A DNA stretch of 64,000 nt from Beaufortia kweichowensis (taxonomy: Eukaryota > Chordata > Actinopteri > Cypriniformes > Gastromyzontidae). Positions 43,201 through 55,200 of this stretch are shown piece after piece. The notes beneath the pieces are model-generated. The model saw only the letters and a list, made by a program, of their open reading frames with translations, was not told where the DNA came from and ran no database searches. Position numbers and translations under genes: made by a program. Each line of letters begins with the position of its first letter. Positions within the stretch are counted from its first letter, which is position 1. The stretch lies in assembly GCA_019155185.1 (NCBI GenBank), contig CM032807.1, positions 15,288,200 to 15,352,199 on the forward strand, written 5' to 3'.

Positions 43201-46200
43201 GGGAAATTCACAGGAATTTATCCAAAGCCTTTAATACGAGTTTAGTTTAAGCTAAAACTAATTACATGTTCCCCAAAAACTCCTTACATTCATATACACA
43301 GACTTGAGCAAAATGAAATGTCTGTGCGGATCTGAAATGTGTATTGGCAGCTATGACAACATACAACATATATTTGGTCTGAATTTTAAGGATAATCTTT
43401 GCATTTCTGGATCAGAACTGATGCTGACTGGGTGAACGTCAGGTCATGAGAAACAGATATAGTTTTCTCAAATACACTGAAGCTTATTCTGTTTAACTAA
43501 TGACAGTATTGTTCATTAAAGTGTTTAATTTTTACTGAAAATCTGTCATTTTATTTATTTTTTTATTATTTTGACTAAATTTTTTAAAATGGATAACTAC
43601 CCTGTGTGTAATATTACATCCATCATTACTTTAGCAGTATTACGATATTACGATAATGAAAGTTTATTTCTGCTTTAACTCAATTCTGTCTGTTTTTCAC
43701 ACAAAGTTATGAAGATTTTTCAATTTTCAACTTTGTGCACCACAAAAAGAAATTAAAAGACAAATAATAATAATGTCCTTACTTTTTAATCATTCAGTTT
43801 ATAAACTGCAGTATTGTAATATTCTACATTTCCTAATAACTTGCTCCGTTATTGTGTCAATAAACACATTTTTTTAAACTAAATTAATTTTCAAAAGCAA
43901 ATGGTCAGTGTATGATATTAATGATAATTAAGTAGCCAATGGCTAAATATACCAGATTTACTCACATTGTACAGGATTGGCATTCGTTTTTAAATAAATG
44001 GACTTATTTTACCAACCTGCATGTTCTTGAAGACATTATCAGAGCCATGAAATCCTCCGGTGCAGTATTTAATCTCACTGGGTTGCCTGTGAAATCAAAC
44101 AAAGACTGTAAAAACACCAGTTACATAAACACATACACACTATTTTTCTGCCATTACAAATATGAATGTAATGTTACAAATGTAAAGTAAACACAACAAT
44201 ACCTAAAGGACATTTATTACTTCAATTATCCATCACGTTTTAATTCAGTTGTGAACACTTACAGCGCCACCTGCCACTGCGTCTGCATGTACAGATGAGC
44301 TCTCTCTATACGAATGTGTCTGGCAAAATGAAAGCGCTTGGGCAGATGCTCCTTCAGATACGGTCTCATTGGCTGATTAGATTCCCGACACTTAAAACAC
44401 AGCAAGAAAGATAGATGATGAGAAACGGATAATACTTGATGGATTTAACATGTGTCGCTCCATCAAAAAACAACATTTACTGAATGGTGAAAGCAAGCCA
44501 TTGTATGTAAATAGTTTATGGAGATGTTCATACCGAGAGGTTCTTCACCAGACCTTCATAATCGACTGCACAAGACAGAAGAAAAGTCCATTTACATATT
44601 TAAATATCATTGCTGATGTCACATAATAACAAATGTGTTCAGTAAAGGAGTCTTACAGGAGAAGAATTCATCAGGCAAACGTCTCGGCCGGACCCGCCCC
44701 GCAGGGCCCTGGATGACAGTGATGTCATCAGTGTTTTTCAGATATTTGGAGATGTACGCTGCTTTTTTGCACGACGCTTCTTCCATGCCTGTGTGTGTTT
44801 CACAGATACAGAACGACTCACATTTTACATCCAAAATAAACAGATTTTTCAGCTCATCGCAAGTTTCTTAAAGAAATAGCTCAACAAAACTTAAAATACA
44901 GTAATGGCAATATTTACTTCACCACAAACCTGTATTCCTAAAAAGTTCATAAAATGTGTCAGTAAAGCCATCTGATATGATTTTTGGTCCTTTTTTATTT
45001 TTACCCTTCAAACATATTTGTAGCTCCTATAAAGTGTGATGACATATAATTATAGCTCTTCACTGACAGTAATAGCTTATTCTGTCTTTCATTATACTAA
45101 ATAGAAATGAAACATTCAGATGAAGTGCATCACTGATACACAAGTTCATCACCATCATTCCAACCACAAAGAACAGAGTGCCACAGACAATTACAAAGCC
45201 AAGAGACCAAATTATCATGCGATCAATCACCATGACGTCCTCCGAGAGCAGAGACACGTGTGCTATCCCACATGCCTTTCATCTGGTCCGCTCACAAATT
45301 AAGACAAACATCAAGCGGACGTCACTACTGATGTACTTCTGTGACAGTGAGACTACAACCAAGGCTTAGAAGTCTGAAGGTTTACCCTTTAATATGTCAT
45401 ATATCTAGAGAATTGGAAGAGAAGTCACAGCACTCACCGTGATCAGACAGCAGAATCACATTGACACATCTGTGTAACTGTCTCCCTTTGAGACCCTCCA
45501 TCAACAGACCGATCATTTTATCAACATTCAGTAAAGCCTCAATCACCTGTAACATACAGGTAAAGATATAGACGTAAAATATTTTCACTTTCACTTCTAT
45601 ATTTAAACAGTGTGTGAATTTAAACAATTCTATAGTAAACAAAAACTTTCTCATTTATGTGTCACATGTGATGCGTGTTCACCTGGCTACTCATTGGTCC
45701 AAATCGATGTCCAGAATGATCAGGTTCTTCCATGTATAAAGTGTAAAAGTCTGGCCTAAAATGAAACATTTTGAATTCTTTAAATGTTTATTTTACATTG
45801 CATATACGTTAATATTGACATACCCTAAACGGGTGCAACACAATCCTAGAAAACTCAAATGAGTTTTAATAACTTTAAAATCACAATAAAAGGCAATACC
45901 TTTGTTCTTCAGGCAAATGCAACCATTCAAAGATTTTTGCCACTCGCTTTTCAAATGGGATGTTCCTTAAAAACAAACAAGAATGTCCTGCGCATTTTAC
46001 ACTTGAATAGACAGTGTCAGAAAATGTATGATCAATCACTGAACATCCAGTTTATGAAATCCTACTTTGTCTTCTAACATCCCACATGAAAAAATACTGT
46101 GGGATATTATAGCATTTATATTTATATTACAGTATTATATAGTACTAAACTGTTGTATGATTAAATTGATAATATTAAATTAGATTGATAAACTACTGTA

Positions 46201-49200
46201 GCAATACATCAATATCTCAAAACACACACACATGTCGTGGTGTAAATATGCACCTGTCATATTTCATCCAGAAATCTGGGTATTTTCCATCAACCTTCAC
46301 ATCAGATCCAGGCCAGAAGAACGTTGCGGTTTTAAGTTTGTGTTTCATGGCTGTGATCCAAATCTAAAGACAATCACAGGAAAAAGTGCATTGAATACAG
46401 TCCTGCGTATGAGACAAAAGATGAACCGCAGGAAGAACACATGACTTTCCACCCCAACAGCGTCTGTCAGGGAAGTCACACGTGTGTCTTCATGTCTTTT
46501 AAATTCACATCATAAAACCCCATTTATACAATAGTCTTTGACTTTGAAGTTCCACAGTCAGATGACTATTAAACTCAAAAAGATTTTCAAGTAAGGCGGT
46601 GTCATGGGTTTAAATCCTAATGAAAGCACACCCTCAATAACCCTCCGGTGCTTCTCATTTTTCTCATCAAACTCCTGGTAAAAAGTGGTTTGTTGTTTTA
46701 ATAATTAAAATAATTACTAATTAAAATAGTTTTTTAATTAATGGAGTATTTCAGGTTACAATAGAGAGAATGCATTTAAAATACAATTTCAAATCTTTTT
46801 TTGTAATTATCTAATTTTATTTATCTTCTTCACTTCCTTAAAGCAATACTATAACTGTTACAACATTCCTCACTAACTGTGTCTCTGTTGTCTGCAACAA
46901 AATGTTTCCTCTTATATTTTTTTTCTCTTTTTTCCTTTCATTATTTATTTACTTGTTTTGGAAATTAAAAACCAATAAAAAAATAAAATAAAATGCAATT
47001 TCCGTTTTTTTATTGCCTCTGATGGAAGTAAAAAAAAACATATGCAAAACAGGAATAGATAGTGATCTGTCAATCAGAAATAACACTTATTTTCGTATAT
47101 TGTTCTGTTTTCCTTTCATTTCCTATGGAAGTCATTTTTGACAAAAGAGTACAAGTAGGTCTATTTTTAAGACCATTTACACTTTTTGAAAAATTTCCAT
47201 GATTTTTTATCACTTTCAACTAAAGAACACGACAACAGAAAGAGTCTCTGAAAATTCAAATCACCAGTGTCTCAAAATCCAGATGAATCATTGAGGTTAT
47301 CATTTAGATTAGGTTATGAACTGATGATTCAGTCTTTCTGAATCAGTTATTTTGCAGTTTAAGACACACATTAACACAACGTCTTTAAGATAACAAAGAA
47401 ATGAATGTGACTACCGAAAACTACCTCTTGTCACTAAACAAATCTCAAGACAAATCTGAGACTAGCGTAAAACCACAGACATCTGATTCACAGATATTGT
47501 TGTAAATCTAATACTATCTGTACATTGCAACATCATGAGCATCATCCAGGACAGAAGATTACAGCAACATGATTGAGCTCCATCAGTCTTAAACTGGCCT
47601 AAAATAACACAGAGATAATGAAACACCAGCAGTCCAGATGTTCATGTCCAGATGTTCATTACTAACTGAAAGCTTAAGGGTGGGTTATCGTGAATAAATG
47701 AGCATTTCTTTCTCAGCTATACAAGGTCTTATCTATATAGATAAGACAGAATGCATACTTTGACATTATGCTACAGCGTGTGATTTCATTATAAAAAGGT
47801 TAATGAAAACATCTGTACTCATTCCAAGCACATGTCACCTCTGACACCCTGATTAAAAGACTAGTTAATCAGCAGCACATGTGCCGTTTAGCTGGTGCTC
47901 AGCACGGCTCGCTGGTTTCCACAACAGCCCATTATTAACGCATGTTGTTCTTTCTGCAGGACAGTCCAAAGCTTAAAATCACACACACAGGCATTTATTA
48001 TCTGTTTTAAAGGTAAAGACAACATCTCTAACTAGTTTTCTAAAAAAAAAAAGGTTGAAGGGATTCAGTAAAACATCATCAGGAAAAGCTCATGTGAACA
48101 CTCAAAGCTAGCAACACAATGACTTCCACCTTCATATTTATTTCAACATTTACAGTATAAAACACCACTAGATCTACACAAAAATACTTGCGTTTGTCCA
48201 CAATTCTTTCACGCTTTACAAGTATCACAATATCTAAAATAGACATTATCACTTACTTCCAGCAAGCCTTTTATTACTTATTTTAAAAAAAATGTTACTT
48301 CATTTAAATTTACTGATTAAATATACTTTGATGTATATTTGGATTGATATGTACAAATATACTCACTGGTTCACCCTGGTACCATGCGGGATTGAATTTC
48401 TCATCTACTTTCAGACTGAAGGAAGCGTTGCGAGTGACATCGTACATTTTATTGTCCACAATTCCATGCGATTCTGGATAGAGACCCTGTAAAAAAACAA
48501 CAATTTATACAATTATATTACAAAAATACATTTCCAAAACGTATTTTTAATCAGCTTTTGGCACACATAAAATACGAATTGTGAGACCGACCAATTGAAT
48601 TCATGGAAATGAGCATAATAATATACATTCAGAGACACAGCAGGCTATCTTTACTGAACTGGCTGCTAAAACAATACATACAGCAATATAAATAAACATT
48701 TTAACGCACGACCGAGTTACGGAGCACAGCATTTAAGCACAGGTTGCTCCTGGACGACTGGTATTCATACTGGTTTTCAACAACCAGCAAATATGTAACA
48801 TTAATGACATATATTTGTGTAGTTTTTTGTAAGCAATAGTAGATGAATGTCTACCTGTCACTTACTGTCACAATGGTGTAATGGTTTGGGAAGGTCTTGG
48901 TTGGATAAGCAGGTCGCATATACGGTGTAGAGGTCCCACATTTCTCTAGAGAAACAAGATGACGTTACCTCAACTAGTTTATAACAAAAAAATTGTTAAC
49001 TATTAGCTCGTGTAATTAAGAATTAAAAGCAAAAATAAACATAATTTAAAACATTTAAATATACAATAAGTGCTTCTGCATTTCATATTAATAGTTATGT
49101 TTAAAAAGCAAATTTCTGGGAGTCACAACCACAGACATACACAAACATCACATTGGCCGCTGAATCGCATGTCACTGCTGCCGCCATATTGGGAAGGGCA

Positions 49201-52200
49201 AGACTATAAGATTTACATTTCTCAACTGAGTTTAATGTATTTATTGTCAGAAAATTATTTTTCTCATTAGGAATTATAAAAACACTGAAATTTGTTCAGT
49301 AATGTAAACATCGTGAAATACAGCTCACTTGCCCTCCCCAATATGGCAGTGCTGTCGGTATCTAGTGTGTTTTCCAGCGGCCACAAGAATGAACCCACGG
49401 TTAGATGTTTTATATGGATTCCAGGACACTAAAAACACTTTTAGACTTCTAGTGTCTGGTGTCCATTGTAACTAACAAACATGCTAAAACAAACCACAGA
49501 ACAGGGGGTAGTATAACCTAATCTGACATTTTAAATACAAGTAGGTTTTAATGGAGTTGATTTGACGTACTGAGTTTACTGATGGCAGGCAGTAAGCTGC
49601 TGTAAGCGTCCATGTATCCCGCCTTGAATCCATCCAGAGACACCAGAAGCAGCGGTGGTTTGGAAAATCTTGGGAAAAAAAGAGATCAGTGGTTTGAAAC
49701 CTGCGCTTTTCATAGCATGTCAAATTTTCCCCTTTTAGTTACTCATGTATGACTAAAAACAGCAATGAGAGACTTGAGCGATGCTTTGCTCATCAGTGTT
49801 TGTCCATGTTTGCACATTTCATGCCTAATCTAACATTTACATTCACATATTCTAAGCATGGCTTTCAAGGTATAAATTTATCAGTTTGTGTATTTGCTAG
49901 GGATCAAACCCTCACAAGTTTGCATTTCTGCCACTATACCAGATAATACGCATGAACAAAAGATACAGGAATAAACAGGAAACATATAATGCCATATGTA
50001 ATGGGATAAATTCCCAAAATAAACACAAAAACAAATAAAAATGCCACTTTCACTTTGGATAAAATTGTGTAGTAAATGCACAAATGAAAATCTATGCTCT
50101 AAAATTGACTATTTTAATGTATTTTCTTTATATGCATTGATCATGATGTATTTTATACTCGTTTCATGAGTGATTTAATAGCACATTGTCAATCTGTATC
50201 ATTTGTTGTATGTTACAAAGATTTGTAATGGCATCATCGTAAAGTTAAATCAGCATTTTCTTTCTACTTCTGCACAGAGACCCATCAAATCCACCATCCT
50301 AAAGCATTCACATGAAAGATTGTGCCATTAGAAAGACAGAACAGAAATATTCACATTTGTTTTTCTATTAAAAAACAAACTATAATAAGCGTGGTTAAAT
50401 TTAATGTACGAGCTCACTCATGTACAATTTTGCTTGACATTATGTTTTGATGTTTTCAATTATTTACAGAATTATGTGTATGTGCCTCAACAACACTTGT
50501 TTCCTGATGATGAGGAATGTTTTGTTCCTCTGTTATTATAATCATGACTTTAAAGGGCTGTAAAAACACAGCTTAAGGCTCATGATCTTGTTTATTCATG
50601 TTTATGTCACTGAAAAGCACTATGGGTAATGCATTTAGGGGAAGTTTATATAGTAGCTAATGGAAACACACAGTCCATTTACTCAGCGTTAAACAAAGAA
50701 AAACATGCATCTAAACAGACTCCTTTATAGTGTTTATAAAGTGAGATCCAAATCTATCCAACCATTCATCCTTTTCATTTAAACTGTTATATTGCTATAA
50801 CTTGGAAAACAGAATAATTTTCACTAGTGTTTTCTGACTTTTGGACTCCTACCTAGGGTACCTTAAATAGTAACAAATCTTCTTTCAGCCGAAAACACAC
50901 ACTCACACATGCACACAACAAAGACATCATTAAGTGTGGATAGAGTTGTAAATTGTCGGGTCACAGCGCTGGCATTAACACAGAGCTGCTATTCAACATC
51001 TCAATTGTAAACATGAAAAGGGTTTGTTACCCTGCGGGACATTCAGGAGCTCTGATGTCCTCACAGTCTTCATCAAGCCACGGTTTATCACCTGCGAGAA
51101 CAAAACAGGAAGAGAAAAACTGTAATGTGAAACTCAGGCCAGGTGTATTTGTTTTTCATTCAATTTTCTTACAGAAAACAGATAGAACAGAGAAATGAAA
51201 GTGTGAAGCAGAAGAGGAGTTTGGATTTCAATGGAAGGCCCCAAGAATTATTACACAAAATAAAAGTACAACTACTGGAACCTCAGAAAAAGAAATCATA
51301 AATGTGACCGTGGTGCACAAAACCAGTCATATTAGCCGGGTATATTTGTAGCAATAGTCAACAATACAATGTATGGGTCAAAATTATTAACTTTTCTTTT
51401 ATGCCAAAAATTAGGATTTATGGATATTAAGTTCCATGAAGATATTTTGTACATTTCCTACTGTAAATATATCAAAATGTTTATATTTGTGAGTAAATGT
51501 AGTGCTAAGAACATCATTTGGACAACTTTTTTCTCAATATTTTGATTTTTTGTACTCTTAGATTCCAGATTTTCAAATAGTTGTACCAAATATTGTCTTA
51601 TACTAACAAACAAAAGCTTTTATATTCAGCTTTTAGATGACATATAAATCTCAATTAAAAAAATTTACCCTAGTGGATTTTGTGGTCCAGGGTCACAAAT
51701 ATAAAGCATTTCTTATCTTTCTTATATCCCTAGACAGAAATAAAATGATAGAGAAAGCAAAACATATCTCAGAAAATAATGAAAAACTAACAAAAAAAAG
51801 ATAAAAGTATTATTAATTATAACTGATAATTCAATCCTTCAATTTAGCTATAAATAGCTTTATTATATCTACTGTGTATCTGAGACTGAGAAATGAAGGT
51901 GATGAAACTACATGAAACAGAATAAAGACCTCTTTTATGTCTCCTGATCTATTCGAATACAAGTATTAAGCAAGACATTGATGTTTCTCCGTTTAGTCTT
52001 TCTAATCGTATAATAAACAGCCGGATCAGAGAACACAGTCCAGTCAGCATGTGTATCAGACCTGCTGTTACAGACATGACACGCCTGTGATCCGCCAGAT
52101 AAACTGTAATGACAGAAGACAACTAATGGAGTTATAAGCAGAGACAGCCAAGATCTGAGAATTTCATATGTTATTTTTGGATTTGCGTATTTAATCCTTT

Positions 52201-55200
52201 AAAGAACAGATCATCTAAACATTAAAACTCTGTCTTCATTTACTCGGCCTCTTATCAAAGGCAGAAAGACTACAGACACGCTAAAGCAAAAACACTCACA
52301 AATACCACAAAAATTGCGTTTGTTACAGAGATAGAACAGAATCAGAAAACATAAGCTCAATGAAGTGTCACACCATTTCATTTATATTGCAAGTTATAAA
52401 ATAATAACAAACAAGGACTCCAAGGCTCAGTATAATGTAATTTGATAGAAGAACACTATTAAACGCTTTTTAGTCTGTTTCTCACATACCGTCAGAGAAA
52501 ACTTTAGCCTTCAGAAGGATATACCTGCTATACCGCTTTAACATAATTTAAGACAATTTTAAGGTACAAATGTATTATTTTTAGTATGAAATTTCCAGAA
52601 CTAAAACAAATATTTATTCTTGAGTCTTAACCCTTTCACCAACATATAGTTTTTCATGATTACATTCACCGGCTTCTCGTGCACATATCCTGCACAGACA
52701 TGAGTAAATCCATCCAAACATAACTGAACAGTGTCCAAAAACATCAGCTGAACATTTGTGTAAATATTTAAAAGAACAACATCTGCCCACAGTGAGTGAA
52801 CTTCACCGCTTATCCCGCTGAGCTCCAGAAGCAAGAAACTTCAAACACAACTTCACAGACGCTCAACAAAACTGATTTGTACGTGAATTAAAAGTATATA
52901 CATTCTGGGATTTGACCTCCATGACCTTTGCACTGCTAATGCAATGCTCTAAGCTATGAAAATCTTCATTCGTTTCTCCTTCTTGATTCTCTTTCACCTT
53001 CATTTCTCCTCATATGTTTGCAGCAGTGATTCTCTCTGATGGACACGCATGACTGAACGTCACACGCCGTGTATCTCCACTGCCAGATTCACACTGCTTA
53101 TGTTGTTAGAAACCCACTCACATAGTTTCTGTCAGCCTCTGAGTGACGCTTGATTAGTTTCAGAGCTGAATTTTGGCTTGTGAAATCATGGCATTTCCGC
53201 TGTTGTTTTGTCAGGGATCTTGTATTTTGTGAATCTCATTCTGGTGCATATCCGAATGCGGCTTTTAAAAACAACATGATGTCGACTGCTGAGAACAAAT
53301 CAACTCTTTCAAACCCCTACGTTGTGTTGTCGTTAGATTTATACACCATAAGTTGTTGTGTAATGAAAGCGGTGCATGCTGTTTACCTTTGCATGTGCTT
53401 TTGTAGTTGAAACAGCAGTCGCCCGCTTTCATACAGTCTGAAGAGCAAGAGCAAAGAGCGTACGAGCAGACGCTCCTCACCGCAGCGAAACTTCGAACAG
53501 CTCCAGAGTTTATCTGCAAAACAATGGCTGATGATGAAACACGGCAGGATAGAGATGATGGGATTTGGGATTGTGGACTGGTCACCAGAAAATACACAGT
53601 ATAATACACAGTATCACAGTACGTCTTTTATTCCAACAGTCTCATGTATAGCTATAACACCCTTCTGAATCATCTAATCTGGTCTTTTTTGCGGTTAAAA
53701 CACACATCATTGGAATTGTATGTTGGAAAGGTTTTTTATGTGCTGTAACACAAATGAGATTTGACCTGAGACAGAAGAAGTGAAAGCTGCTGGGAAATTC
53801 TGACAAATAACTCATTTTGTGCTTTGCAGATATAAATAAATCATACTGTATGTAATTAGACTGACATAAGAATGAGAAAAGGAACAGAAAAGATATTATT
53901 TTACATGCAATGAAAAACGTTTGGCTTTGTTGTGGTTTATCATGTTTTGATTCTTGTATTTTGTATTATGGTTATGTTGTCACTTCCTGTTGTAGTTTTG
54001 TCTATGCTTTTTGTAGTTCTTTTTACTGTTGCCCCATCCTTTTGAGCTCAGGTGTTCTTTGTTAGCTTTGGTTGCTGTTTTCATGTTTGCTTTTATGTGA
54101 GTATTTATAAAAGCTTATTATGTGGCGCTCTGGAATACTTGATTCTAAATGGCCAGAATCCAGACATTCCAAGGTATGTTAATCCCTGATAACAACCGCT
54201 CACAATTAAGGACCACCCAGCTACAACTGGAAATAATTGACTTACTATTAAATTTGATTTATCTAATTATTAACATATATGAGTTATATGTAGTTAAAGA
54301 ACCAAAACCTATTGTAAAAAATGCCATTTAAACTATTTGCAAATATTACTATAGGCTAACCACAAACTAAAACCCATTTGAGTCAAAGCCACACCATTTA
54401 ACATCTTCCAGCAAAGATCTTTCATTTTTAAGAATTATTTTTTACACAAGTGGATTTATTTTAAGGAATGTCAGGAAACAATGTTTATAAACAATATGCA
54501 CACATCTATTCTTAATCTGAAGTGACTTCAGTGGTGGGTACGGCCCTGTTTGTAACCGCAGTCTAAAAACCACAGAGGTTTAGCATCTGCTGGCGAGACA
54601 ATAATGTACATGAGGATTTGCAGTCACTCCTCCTGATCTATATCAATAAATCTTAATTCTAGGACAGAGATGTAGGCAATACACAGCAAGCATACCGCAA
54701 GATTACTGTAAAGCCACAAAAAACATGCAGTACGCAGGCATGTGGGTTTTTGTGTGCGTGATAGGCAGTGAAGTTTTACTTTTATATGTGGGATAAAATG
54801 AGTCGGGAGGAGACAGAAAAATAGTCTGTCTCGACAGACAGAAAGCCACTGATCCTGTATGTTCAAATGTACCATATGAAAGCAAAACCCACACATGCTG
54901 CGCATACAGCAGGCGCCACGGGCAAGAACATTTGGTGACGGATTCAAAACATACGGAAAAAAATGTCTGGAAGGAATTCTGAGGCCAAACTTGGGGAAAG
55001 CCACAGTGACTGTGTAAAGCTCGGGCGAGGGAATTTTCAACAGGTGGGTGTTAAACAGACATTCTTGTGTCCGGTGTTTGCAAACTAAGGCGTTTCTGAG
55101 GCGTTCCGGTTCAGCCCTGGATGAATGCTCAGTGTCTGTACACACGTCTAATATAACTTTGCGTTTCTTTTTTCTCTCAGACAGACACAAACACAGCTTA

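Noticed and set aside
49893..52960. tRNA genes suggested by B-box-like words
   Set aside because: No A box or cloverleaf could be drawn; they look like SINE remnants.
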